DNA of 64,000 nt from Lottia gigantea. Taxonomy: Eukaryota; Mollusca; Gastropoda; Lottiidae. The position numbers were made by a program, and so were the translations under genes. Within the stretch, counting starts at the first letter, position 1. The number at the start of each line of letters is the position of its first letter. The stretch spans positions 9,058,628-9,122,627 of the forward strand of contig NW_008706746.1 of the NCBI RefSeq assembly GCF_000327385.1, given 5' to 3'. Positions 1 to 11,157 of the stretch are shown piece by piece. The notes below the pieces were generated by a model. It did not search any database. It saw nothing but the letters and a program-made list of their open reading frames with translations, and was not told the origin of the DNA.

Positions 1-1
1 T

Positions 2-535
2 GAAATAACACATCAAGAGGTAAAGTCCAACCCAGATACACCCAGATTTCCTATTGAAGTTTTCCAATCATGGGACTCAAACAATGACGACGTTCTTAAT
101 GATAAGGATATCAGACCGTTGTTTGAGTCGCTTCCCGGTACCGGAAATAAGGTAGATCTACAAGAATTCTTGACAATGTACTCTTCTAGAATGAATGAAA
201 CAACTGGACCAGTAATGAAGATACAGTCTTTTGTCCAGGCTGAGAGAGATTTCTTGATAATAGATGAAAATGATGATAATATTTTGAGTAGAGAAGAATT
301 TAAGGTGGAATTTAGATTAGCCGACAAAAATAAGAATGGAAATTTGGAAGAATCAGAAGTACGCCACATGTTCCCAATGAGAAGTACTCCCCCAGAAACC
401 ATTTGTCCAAACATCTCCGTTAGCTGTTCTGTTGATGACGTGATGGCTCTATTTGATGCAGCAGACAAAAATCAAGATTCCCAGCTCAGCGTTGATGAAT
501 ACATTCAACATTTTGGAAACTTGATTCAAAACTAA
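2..535 (+). CDS. Secreted EF-hand calcium-binding protein, copy 1 (5' partial)
   Basis: The frame is open from the window edge to TAA at 533-535, so the 5' part lies outside. The product matches the C-terminal about 178 residues of the minus-strand gene at 2851-4238. Visible EF-hand loops: DSNNDDVLNDKD, DENDDNILSREE, DKNKNGNLEESE and DKNQDSQLSVDE. Several have a non-Gly residue at loop position 6 (D, N or S), so not all may bind calcium well. It ends GNLIQN with no ER-retention signal. An AATAAA lies at 594-599. By family logic it is a calcium-binding protein. The paralogue has a signal peptide, so secretion is inferred here. Partner and function are unknown. Confidence 0.85.
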   Translation, partial: EITHQEVKSNPDTPRFPIEVFQSWDSNNDDVLNDKDIRPLFESLPGTGNKVDLQEFLTMYSSRMNETTGPVMKIQSFVQAERDFLIIDENDDNILSREEFKVEFRLADKNKNGNLEESEVRHMFPMRSTPPETICPNISVSCSVDDVMALFDAADKNQDSQLSVDEYIQHFGNLIQN

Positions 536-1440
536 TCATAAAAGATATGATATGACAACTCGGCGAGTCTTGAATCATATTATTACTATATGAAATAAAA
601 TTTTATTGAACATTAATATCTCGTTTTTGATGCAATCGTATTGCATTAGAGTTTCAGACAGGATGACCGACAGGTAAGGAGAGGGGGGGGGGGGGATGAC
701 CTATTACTAAAGACCAAATTGCCCAAAAGGATATATTACTTGCCCCTTCGAACAATCAATTCTGGCTATAAGCCTGATGACAAACAAGTTTGATATTGAT
801 ATTTCAAGGATTATCTGTAACCATTTATAGTTGGGCGATCGGGAATAATGAAGACTCATTCTATACCATCCAAATTCGTCACGCTGACTGAGATGACTAT
901 TTACATACATCCAAGATTCCAATCAACCTCCCAAAATGGCACACTTGTTCCTTTAAATCCACCCCCAAAATTAAAACTTGTCCCTTAAATGCAAGACTTG
1001 TACCTCAGAGTAACGAATCTCGGTAAGACTTGTACCTTCTTGTACCAGATCTTCTCAACCTGGGGAGTAATTTTTACCAGAGATGGAAATGGGGAGGAAA
1101 CGTTGAGCTTTAGAGGAGGAAATTGGGGGCACGTGTAAAATGATTTATTTGACGTCATTCACCCCGGATATATTGTAAATTGTGAACAAACATTCGGGGT
1201 CACCTTGAACTATATAGATATATTATAGATGTAGCCAGGGGATTCTATAAAGCTATCAACATTAGAAAATGTACCAAACAGAGACGAAGATGGACATTAA
1301 TCTCGTGCATTATTAACTTAACTTATCAACGTGTAATCTCATTAATATGCATACAAATAAGCATATTATATGTATAATTAAAACAAATTATAATCAATTA
1401 AAATATCTCACTGCATAAACTGTTACAGACAGAGCCGTAT
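458..1440 (+). repeat. Segmental duplication, copy 1 (partner 6749-7625)
   Basis: The last EF-hand codons, the 3' UTR with its polyA signal, and about 0.9 kb downstream recur in the same order and orientation at 6749-7625. Shared landmarks: CGGCGAGTCTTGAATCATAT just after the stop, CAAGACTTGTACCTCA, ACCAGATCTTCTCAACC and CTCATTAATATGCATA. The copies have small indels and moderate divergence. A fragment of family C repeat lies inside (about 700-960). Confidence 0.8.
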
Positions 1441-1751
1441 ATACGGCTCTGGTTACAGACTTGATTCAATTACTGTGTTCTGAAGTTGACGAGTTATGTC
1501 CCTTTATTAAATAAGTTAGTTTTTAGTTTTTTGTTACGAAAAGTTTGAGAAGTCTATACTTTAAAAATTGGTTTTCTGTTGAACATACACGAATAATTTG
1601 CAAAAGAACATTTGGTCCGACGAGACGGATAAGTGAATTCAAGTCTATTTTATGTTTAGAAGTTAATTTTAAACTTTAAAAGACAAGATTTTTCGAAGTG
1701 AAGTTTTTTGTGAACAAAGTGAAGTTTGTCAAGTAAGCCCAGAAACTCAAC

Positions 1752-1949
1752 ATGTCTGCTAAAGAATTAAGAGCATTCACAAGAAAGATGGCATTTATGA
1801 AAAAGTCATTCAAAAATTCATGGCAGATAGTTGATGCAACGTTGCAGGGACCGCACAATTTGCGGAAAATAGAAATTTTAAAGGATAATCTTCAAAGGAA
1901 ATGGGTTAACTTGGAAGACTTACAAATGCCTCTTTCCAGCATTTTCTAA
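1752..1949 (+). other. Short ORF (65 aa) resembling a retroelement gag N-terminus; fossil fragment
   Basis: An ATG-started 65-codon frame, rich in Lys and Arg, with a predicted helical N-terminus. The composition loosely recalls the N-termini of gag-like proteins of BEL/Pao-type elements. No polymerase or protease reading frame and no convincing terminal repeats follow, so if it is an element it is a remnant. It could equally be a chance ORF. Confidence 0.2.
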
Positions 1950-2786
1950 GATGAAGCTATGGGATATAATTATTACGAATATCAAGAATTTGAAACTATA
2001 TACTTAGACTGTATTGTAACTGCTTGAAAGGACCCGCTGAAATTCCTATCCTCGAGAATAACCCCATTACACTGCTTGGTCGCCGGTAAACGTGAAGAAA
2101 ACGCTAGAAAAAGTCAATCTGTGACGTACCAGAACATAATGCGTTCCCGAGGCGCATTTCCGGTATAATCATTTGATTGCATTTATGGAGATTATATGAT
2201 GTTTGTCTAAAGTTATTCTTGATTTCGTGGCGATCTCAACGGCGCATATTTGCGATGATGGCGCCAACCGTATGGTATCTGACGCTTCACGATTATACCA
2301 CGCTTAGTATGGCGCTAATTTTTAGTGGTCGTAGCAGCTCAGTAAGGACGCCTTTTCGGTTTTAACTGTCAAAAGCACTTATTCAAACGCTGAGCGATAA
2401 TCAAGCAGTATTAGTTAGAACATCTTTTACGACTTTTGCGTTTTATTTATATCAGATTGTACAATTTCGGCCCTTCCAGCCAATTTGGAGCCACATCTAC
2501 AATGAAGTTCAATGTGGCCCATTTCCTCCCGCTGGGTAAAACGCCGGTACAGCCAAATTTCTCCAACAGAAACGCTACTACCCGCCCCTCTCTTTCTCGT
2601 ACTCGTTAGACGTTCGAAATGAAAAAAATGCAGGGAGCGGAGAGAGACAATAACGAAATAGTAAGGATGTATAGGGGGCGATGGTAATGCAATCGATCCA
2701 GGATCCTGAATAGGGTAATAGTAAAGAAGGTTTAACATCTCGACGCTACTTCAAATACGTGATAAGATATTAATGTTCAATAAAAG
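1950..2786. other. Intergenic stretch between convergent EF-hand copies
   Basis: No gene recognised. About 2040-2740 is less AT-rich than its surroundings and holds a 103-codon minus-strand frame (2427-2738) that I could not link to any family. The polyA signal of the minus EF-hand gene lies at 2787-2792. Confidence 0.5.
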
Positions 2787-2850
2787 TTTATTTCATATAA
2801 TAATAATATGACTCAAGACTCGTCGAGTTGTATTACAATATCTTTTATGA

Positions 2851-4238
2851 TTAGTTTTGAATCAAGTTTCCAAAATGTTGAATGTATTCATCAACGCTGA
2901 GCTGGGAATCTTGATTTTTGTCTGCTGCATCAAAAAGAAGAATCACGTCATCAACAGAACAGCTTACAGAGATGTTTGGACAAATGTTTTCTGGGGGAGT
3001 ACTTCTCATTGGGAACATGTGGCGTACTTCTGTTTCTTCCAAATTTCCATTCTTGTTTTTGTCGGCCAATCTAAATTCCAATTTAAATTCTTCTCTAGTC
3101 AAGATATTATCATCATTTTCATCTATAATCAAGAAATCTCTCTCAGCCTGGACAAAAGACTGTATCTTCATTACTGGTCCAGTTGTTTCATTCATTCTAG
3201 AAGAATAGATCGTCAAGAATTCTTGTAAATCCACTATATTTCCGGTACCGGGGACCATCTCAAACACTGCATTGACATCTATATCATTAAGAACACCGTC
3301 ATTGTTTGCGTCCCATGCTAGGAAGACTTCCATAGGAAATCTGGGTGTATCTGGGTTGGCCTCTACCTCTTCATATGTAATGTCACCATCACCATTTATA
3401 TCATCTATTCGAATGTATCTATGACAATTGTGGTGCGTTAAAACATTGTCGTCATCAAAATCAACCATATAATATTCTTTACGTATTTTAAGCAGGCTCG
3501 AGACTCCCGCCTCGCTTCTGATATTCGTCAGGATAGCTGAAAAAAAAAATTTTTTTGCCACCTTACAATAGCAAAATACAAAATAGAACATATCCTTCCA
3601 CCATTAATTCACATAGTTCTAGCTTGTTTAGAAAGATTTATACCATCAGCTTGCCGAAGTGCACACCATCTTGTAACGTGATCAGCATTGAAATTGGTTG
3701 CTTCAATGGAGGTTCACTAGGCCTATCCTGGTGTTTGACAATAACAAGTCCGGTTATTTTGACATTTTGACAAAACTGACATATCGTCACTGATATATCG
3801 TCACGTTTAGGACCAGCTTTGTCGGGCTATTGACTGAGAAAAGAGATATACATAAAAACAATACAGAATATATTTTACCTGAATACACCTGGTGTACAGC
3901 ACAGAGATAAACTGAAAAATACAAGATTTATATTGTGGTATGAATCGCTTTAATTGTTTTCGTCTGAACAAACATTCTATACTAGCACTCTTAACCCATC
4001 ACTGTGGACAGCAGATTAACAGGCTTCCTTTACAATACTAATATCACATCACTATAATAGTATATATAGTCATTTCCAGCTCTGTTTTGTGAAGATTTTA
4101 CACACCTTCGAAGATGCACTTTTTCTAACATAATATTAAATTACCTTACGATGACTGTAAATTAATGTTGGGTATCATAAAGTAATTCATATATATTATT
4201 ATCTTACCAAAAAATATAACAGTTACCCGGTTTACCAT
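2851..4238 (-). CDS. Secreted EF-hand calcium-binding protein, copy 2 (complete)
   Basis: Two exons: 4238-4208 (31 nt) and 3536-2851. The 671-bp intron has donor G|GTAAGA and a T-rich acceptor ending TTTTCAG. The product is 238 aa. The first exon plus the start of the second give MVNRVTVIFF-AILTNIRSEA, a good signal peptide. The rest carries one degenerate loop (DFDDDNVLTHHN) and five EF-hand loops: DINGDGDITYEE, DANNDGVLNDID, DENDDNILTREE, DKNKNGNLEETE and DKNQDSQLSVDE. No HDEL/KDEL tail, so it is probably secreted. On the minus strand AATAAA lies at 2792-2787. The ATG-exon choice rests on donor consensus, phase match and the signal peptide it creates. Arranged tail-to-tail with copy 1. Confidence 0.85.
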
Positions 4239-6748
4239 GTTGTCAGTATAACAGCTCGTTTAGTAGTAACTCAACTTGTGGTGGTAGTGGTAGATGACAA
4301 GTTAACGTCCGCTTCCAAGTGAAATCAACTTGTCTACAACTCGAACCTTTATACCTTATATCCCTATACAACAACCAATAATAGCCTTCTGAGCTGCCAT
4401 CAAAAATAAGCCTGATTAATTAAGTTTCGTGAACTCATTTCTCTTAGTAATTTTTTTATGAATAAAACTCATTTCATTATTTTATCAATTATTTTAAAAA
4501 AAATTACTTAAAAAGATACTACCTCTAAAAATCAACATAAATTCTTACTTTTGCTCAAACTTGACCAATAATTGAATAGATACATCAGTTGAATTACCTA
4601 GTGTCATAATAATCAGACAGAATCCCTGTATCATTCGGTAAATTGGAGTCTGTTCAGCAATATTACGCTGTCAAATCTGATTCGATTAAGAAACCGAAAC
4701 AGATTTTGTCTGCAGGATAGATAAAACTGAAAATTTTGTCATGATGGCGATAAGCAGCTGCCCCACCCAACCCCACCTTAAAAAGAATAAATGAGTATTA
4801 GTATTTTATGCCTTTATTGCCTTTTTATGGATAGACATCCCGACTGAAATGTGTCGAAATGAGAAACTGTCATATTGTATATAGATGGTATGTGAAAATA
4901 TTACAATATAAGGGTGTCAACCTATTTTTGTCTATCCCAGAAACGGAGTAATCATTTAAGACGCCAGTTAAGCGGAAGTTATCAGAGTAACGTAGCTTCA
5001 GAATCAATTTGCTCGATTACCGTATATGGATTCGATTAGGTGCTTGGATCAATGCAATGCATGCCTGTTTATTTAACCAATGATCACAAATTGTAGCTGT
5101 AGGAGAGTGTATTCTTAAAGCTAGAATTCCTATAAAAGAAATTCTTCTCTCTACATTAATGAGAAAAACCATTTTCTAAAACATCTATTTATTCTGCTTC
5201 TCGTAACCTTATACTCATAGAGTAATTTACGGAATGTCATCTTTTCCGCAGTTTAAAGGGATTAGACAGTGTTTTTTATAAACTTTTTTTTTGTGTATCA
5301 GGGACACTGGTAGCATCAATTTGCACCATTCCGATTTTCAATGGTTCCCACAATTGCACTAAATGTAAGCCTTTTAATGATGTCATTATTTCAAATGTAC
5401 TTAGTAAAGCCCTTTTCGACAGTGTCGTCTTAAAACGCTTAGTTTTAGTGCAATGGTAGGAACTACAGAAGTTTGATTGTAAATTGGAATGGTGCATATG
5501 GATGATGTTATTTACCCCGATACAAATAAAAAGTTTTGTAAATCTTTTTACAATCCCTTGAAGTGTCCAAATCATGATCCATACAATGAAGAACCTAACG
5601 GCAGGCTATAAAAAAGACTACTATCTGTGACTCATAAAAGTATAGCATTTGGTTCTACCCGACTCTCCGTCCCTTTGCAGCGTATCTCGGTAATCTTGAA
5701 ACGTAGATGACCTGAACAATAACCTTTCCCAAAGATAATGTTTTTAACCAACCAAAGTGTGTCATATAAAACTCGCTTTTAGATAAAATATGGAATTGTG
5801 GGGTAGCGAAACCAAAAGCCGAAACTACTCTCGTGCATATTTTCTATTAACTTGTCAATCAATTTGTACCATCATTAATATGCATAACATATTATCTTTA
5901 TAATTATAAAAATATCAAAATTAATTAAAACACATCACTGCACTAGATAATAATGAACATTTAGTTAAACAATTTATTTGTTAATAGGTTTAAATATATA
6001 TAGCAGTTCTCTTTTTAATTATTTAATATACTTATTGTCGAATTATATTATCGAATCAGCAATTGAAGAGCAGAGATCAAGAGGCGTCTCATGTCAAGAA
6101 AAAGGTGCAAAACCCATTCGGTCATTGGCGATTTCAAATTTTGAGGGGTATATAACAATAGTTATTCAAGAATTTCAAGGGGAATTACTCTAGTATTAAA
6201 TCCGAAAAATTTCACAAATGGTCGCTTTTCGAGCTTCGAAATGGCATGGTTCTTCAAGCGATCATGTAGATAAATATTAGTTGACACTGGACACCAATCG
6301 AATAAAATTAGATTACAATCTTTTTTGCTTCCTGATGTTTTAAGTTTACATTTTAATCTAAGAAATTTTCTACCAAAAACCTGTCTTAAAGGTAGTACTT
6401 TTAACCAGTCAAAGCGTTTCATGTAAAATAAAGAATTGTGGGATAGCGAGACCCATAGAGGTTGTATATTGCTCTATTTTAGGTTTCGATATCACCCTCT
6501 TCCCTATTTTATCAAGACACGTTTTGATTGATTGAAAGTACTAATATTGGGCCTGGCTTTTGATAGAAAACCTCTTAGATTATAATGTAGACTTATAATA
6601 TCAGAAAACAAAAAAATATACGGAATTGTAATCTCATTTTAACTAGATTTAAATTGACACATACTTGACTGAAAAAGTCGTCCCTTGTGATGTTATCAGT
6701 TCATCTGTTAATAAAGGATATTTGTAATCCTGCATCGAGAATGGTTGC
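4239..6748. other. Intergenic, repeat-bearing, no gene seen
   Basis: No coding exon found. It contains a family A element (5256-5559) and two family F fragments (about 5735-5830 and 6400-6490). A stretch at 5850-5950 resembles the tail of the segmental duplication (CATTAATATGCATAACATAT). Confidence 0.6.
5256..5559. mobile_element. Family A MITE (near full length)
   Basis: About 300 bp, foldback type. The left half reads GGGACACTGGTAGCATCAAT then TTTGCACCATTCC. The right half is its complement (GGAATGGTGCATATGG ... TACAATCCCTT). Similar copies, whole or partial, lie at 9782-9857, 15033-15240, 19447-19757, 28381-28567, 33930-34042 and 38121-38433. No coding capacity, so it would be mobilised in trans by an unknown transposase. 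Confidence 0.8.
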
Positions 6749-6827
6749 TGCAGCAGACAAAAATCAAGATTCCCAGCTCAGCGTTGATGAATACATTCAA
6801 CATTTTGGAAACTTGATTCAAAACTAA
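6749..6827 (+). pseudogene. EF-hand gene fragment, copy 3 (last 25 codons only)
   Basis: Begins inside the last EF-hand (AADKNQDSQLSVDEY) and keeps the stop codon, the 3' UTR and an AATAAA near 6885. The upstream sequence is unrelated to the gene, and no other EF-hand exon is seen before it. Because downstream flank is shared with copy 1, it arose from a genomic segmental duplication and not from retroposition. The duplicated codons match copy 1. Confidence 0.85.
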
Positions 6828-7625
6828 TCATAAAAGATATTGTTATATGACTCGGCGAGTCTTGAATCATATTATTATTATATAAAATAAAATTTTATTG
6901 AGTATTGATATATTATCTCGTATTTTATACAATCTTATTACACTAGAGTTTCAGACAGAATGACCGAAATATAACTAAAAATAAAATTGCCCCTCCGGAT
7001 ACTTCCGACTCCCCGCCCCCTTCCTCTTCTAACACTCTGCCTGACAACAATTTTGCAAATGAATAACAACTTAAATTCTACCAGCTGGATCTTGGCCAAA
7101 CTTCTCGGCATTGATATTTCAAAGATTATTTGTAACCAATATACATATAATATATCCATGACTCAAATCAACCCCCCAAAATAGCGCATCTGTCCTTTTA
7201 AACCCATCCCCAAAAGTGAAATTTGTCCCTCAAGTACAAGACTTGTACCTCACAATAAAGAACCTGGGTAAGACTTGTACCTTATTTACCAGATCTTCTC
7301 AACCCGGGGAGGAATTACTACCAAAGGGGGAAATGGGGAGGAATCGCTGAGCCCATGGATGGAAATTGGAGGAAAAATGATTTACGTCATTTACCCCGGA
7401 CATTCGTCCTTGGGGTCACATTGAACTATATTAGATGGAGCCTGTAGGGGATTCTATAAAGCTATCAACATTAGAAACTGTACTAATTAGAGACGAAGGT
7501 GGGCATTAATCTCATACATATATTAACTTAACTTATCAACATATAATCTCATTAATATGCATAACATATTATATGTATAATTAAAACAAGTTATAATCAA
7601 ATAAAATATCTCACTGGATGAACTG
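6749..7625 (+). repeat. Segmental duplication, copy 2 (partner 458-1440)
   Basis: Direct copy of the EF-hand 3' end and its downstream flank, about 100 bp shorter than copy 1. It includes a family C terminal segment (about 7077-7200, ending AAATAGCGCATCTGTCCTTT). Confidence 0.8.
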
Positions 7626-8015
7626 TGTCTTGCCTATAGTTAGACATCCCAATAGTTACAGCTTTTAACAACACTTTTAACGGTTGAATACGAAAGCCGG
7701 ATCGTGCTACAGTCAGCGATAGTAAAATATTAAGTTGATTTGATGATTGTTAAACTTTAACTGAGCACATTGGTATGTTGTTCGCGTGCTTTACAGACGT
7801 ATAGGACACGTGGAATCTCTTTATCAGAACAAACTTTGGAAATACATGTATGATGGATATAATCATAATAGGAATGAAGGGATTGCTGCCTTGCTACACG
7901 GAATCAATAATTAGTCATTTTCACGAAATTTTGACAAAAGAATTTTGTCCGACACATGAAATGAAATATCGAACTCTTGCAAATAATCACATGATTTGCT
8001 TTTTCAAAATATATT

Positions 8016-8650
8016 TTTATACGCTCACATGGAAATGTGGACGTATATAGCCGTCGCCCCTGTCCATACGTCGGTTGGTCGGTCCTCTGTCCGTCCACAT
8101 TTGTGGTATGCACGATAGAGGCTACAGTTTTTATCTAATCTTGATGAAACTTGGTATGCATGTATGTACTGATGAGATCTCGGCCAAGTGCGAAATTGGT
8201 AATATTTGAATGAACGGTTTCTGAGTTATTGCCCTTGACTTAGTATAAATGCGTTAAAATTGCCTTGTATACCCAATGAACGCTACAATTTTGATCCCAT
8301 CTTGATGAAACTTAGTATGCATGTATATATTTATGAGATTTCGGTCAGGTTCGAAGTTGTTAATAATTGGATGCACGATTTCAGGGTTATTGCCCTTGAC
8401 TTAGTAAAACAAGCTTGTAGGCTCTTTATAGACTACAATTTTTTTTCCGATATTGATGAAACTTAATATTCATGTATATATTCATGAGATATCGGTCAAG
8501 TTTGAATTTGGTTATAATTAGATGAACGGTTTTGGAGTCATTGCCCTTGATTTAGTAAAAAAGAATTTCTAACCTAATTATGAGATTTTTGCCCGAAAAA
8601 CTCTTTATGGGCTGCGAGGAGGGCGACTGTACCCTCTGTCCCCACCCCCT
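8016..8650 (+). mobile_element. Family D element with internal tandem repeats (pearl-like)
   Basis: The head is a hairpin (TATACGCTCACATGG ... ATGTGGACGTATA) followed by GTCCGTCCACATTTG. The core has about three diverged units of roughly 150-165 bp, each with CTACAATTTT, TTGATGAAACTT and TTATTGCCCTTGACTTAGTA. The same head is seen at 16716. The structure (hairpin end plus tandem core) recalls pearl elements and non-autonomous Helentron-type elements of molluscs; that classification is inference. Confidence 0.65.
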
Positions 8651-9479
8651 TTGGCTCCGCCACTGCACCATTACACCCTATTATATATTGTAAGATCAGG
8701 AGACATCATGGTTACACATCTGATTAGAGCAAGCAACGTCTATGGTTTACATCCTATAGGGAATTGTGCAAAATGTCTACATTATAGTGTGTGGTCAGAA
8801 CTGCAGCCAACTCTATGTCCTTTTTCACCGATTGTATTTTTGTGTATCAGTCTACAGCTTTTAATTAAAATTTCATTTAAATCATGCAATTGTAGAGTTA
8901 TGTCAGAAAATTATAAATTTTGTGGAACAAGAGTTTCCCTTTTAAACAACAATTAATGGAATTCACTTTCAAAATGATTAGCCAACTCCTCTGTGTCTCT
9001 TTTAATTCCTGTAGAATAGATTGTGCGATAGATTAAGAGATAGAACAAGCTGTATCATAAAGTGAAAATAATTTGGTTGAATTTAATAAAACTTGTATTG
9101 ATGTAAAACTTGTTGTATATGAAATTTTATATCATATAATAACTATTAAGTAAATACATTCTGATAATAAATAATACTTAAAAATGAAAAGGTGTAAAAA
9201 TCTAGTTGTTACTCGGTGATTGAATTGGGGTTTCTTCAAGTCGAGGCTATGTCATACTGTGATTCTCTGTGTCTGATCCCGTGACAAAATAAGAAAATAT
9301 AATTCCCAAACTATGAATGACAGCTGTGTCCATTTTAGTATCCAACTACTTCTTGGAATAAAACATTCAAGCTCCTGGCAAATTCTAATTAATTTCTGAG
9401 ACCAAGATGCGCTTGATCGAAAGGATGGTGAATGTATCGCTTCAATCCGTTTAGAATATTCTATCACTCAGCAATCGGC

Positions 9480-9720
9480 TTAAAGGGACAGATTCACCAT
9501 CAATTTCATCAATCATACCCTAGTCTCAGAAACTGGGTTTTTAACAATCCATATATTTGCAATGGCACAAGTTTCTAATTTAGAAAAATGTTGTAGTTTT
9601 TTATTTTTTCTTTGTTCCCATGTTCAAAATTATCTCTCCAGGCTTTATGCCCCGAGCTTCGTGATTATTAGCTTATCAGATAAGCTTATTAGTCTGTTAT
9701 TAGTCTATATCTGCCCTAGA
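9480..9720 (+). repeat. Family C repeat, left part
   Basis: Starts TTAAAGGGACAGATTCACCA and CTAGTCTCAGAAACTGG, matching the left end of the fuller copy at 47912-48231 and of 37440-37690. Confidence 0.6.
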
Positions 9721-9781
9721 GCGTTTAATTGTTTCTGAATTATGATAGGGTTTTATATAATGTAATGTATTTGTATTGATA

Positions 9782-9857
9782 AGGATTGTAAAGAGGTTTT
9801 CTAGAAATTGTATGTGTATAAGAGACACTGATAGCATCAATATGCACCAGTCTTAAA
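9782..9857 (+). repeat. Family A fragment (left half)
   Basis: GATTGTAAAGAGGTTTTCTA then GACACTGATAGCATCAATAT; truncated after the inner CACCAG. Confidence 0.7.
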
Positions 9858-11147
9858 TTATCCTGATATACAGACCTAGCATAGAAATCGATTAATGAAT
9901 AAATATCTACTTTTAGAATTAGAGGCATGAGTGTTAGACAACCATGCGACTATTTTAGGCCTGCTAAAGTAACGTATATACAATAATACAGTTAATATAA
10001 TCAAACTCGGATTAAATTCGAGACATATTTGATTGGTTAATCTTACTTCAGTCATATACTTGACCAACGAACTACTCGTAACCTTTTCATTTTTCATAGG
10101 CTCTTAATTTTAGTATGGTCCGAAACTACTGATTCTTATACTAGTCTCTGATATTTTCGACATATATGATATGGAATATTTTCAGCCGACACATCTCATC
10201 GGCGAAATAGCTCAATGGTAGGCCTATATACATCTTTACATGATTGATTTTTGCCTCTTAAATAAGGAAAATACGACATGCCTTTACGATCAATGTCACA
10301 GATGTTCGAGAACGATTTCAGAGTAAGAATATCAACCATTAAATTAGTTTTAAGTCGTAATTATCTAGCTTACTAAATTGAAATTGTATAGGCCTTATAG
10401 CCAGGTAGGTCGCTATCATTTTCACGGGGAGGGGGGGGGGGGGGGGTGAGGTACAAGCGTTGGGGTTCTTAAAATTCCTATGCCACTAGCGTACACCTCA
10501 CATAGAAACGCCACTGATAAGTATCGTTTTCTCTAACATAATATTGAATTATCTTTAGGATGATTGTAAATTGGTGTTGGACATCGGTCTAATACCACAC
10601 CTAGAACCTCAGTATATGACTAGCTGAAAAAAAAAACGATTACCAGTTGATTGTGGCTGCTATGTTCTGTTACCTTTTACAAAATATCGGAGCAAGGGAC
10701 TAAATATAAGCCGAGGATACATGTACGCTGTAACTTATCATGATAAAGGGTTTCCATTCAATTATTAGGGCCTATATTTCCACATCATTTTTTTTTCTAT
10801 AATCTCATTATATGATATCCACCTACGTGGTTTTAATTTCTGATTTTATCACATTTCATATTGGAACTCATTCATCACCCTTGCCTTCGGGAAGCCTAGC
10901 GAGCAATTACAAAAAAAGCCTAAGTTACGGAGAGTCCACACAGCAAATATTTCAATATAGGCCTACATATTTCGTCGCTCTCGTGTCTCTTTTTCATATT
11001 CTATGTGGTGTTTCAAGTTATATTAGATGTTTTCAAGGGTTTGTCTGCAAAACACAGACACCAAGTGTAGTTGCTGTTGATGGTTGTTATTACCCAACCG
11101 GCAATATCTTCAAGTGGCCCTTTCTCTGCAGCTTTAGATACAATTAA

Positions 11148-11157
11148 GTCACGTGAC
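11148..11157. promoter_or_regulatory. GTCACGTGAC palindrome (E-box / bHLH-ZIP type site)
   Basis: A perfect 10-bp palindrome containing CACGTG, followed by a second half-site ACGTG. Such sites are bound by USF/MITF/TFE-class factors in animals. It lies about 1.5 kb upstream of the GOLM start codon. A function here is speculative. Confidence 0.25.

Noticed and set aside
2427-2738. 103-codon minus-strand ORF
   Set aside because: No recognisable domain, no splice partner and no conservation evidence. Left as unexplained intergenic sequence.
8651-8956. 101-codon plus ORF after the family D element
   Set aside because: Starts in repeat tail sequence and shows no domain.
10812-11147. 111-codon plus ORF upstream of GOLM
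   Set aside because: No family resemblance; composition is like surrounding noncoding DNA and there are no convincing splice partners.
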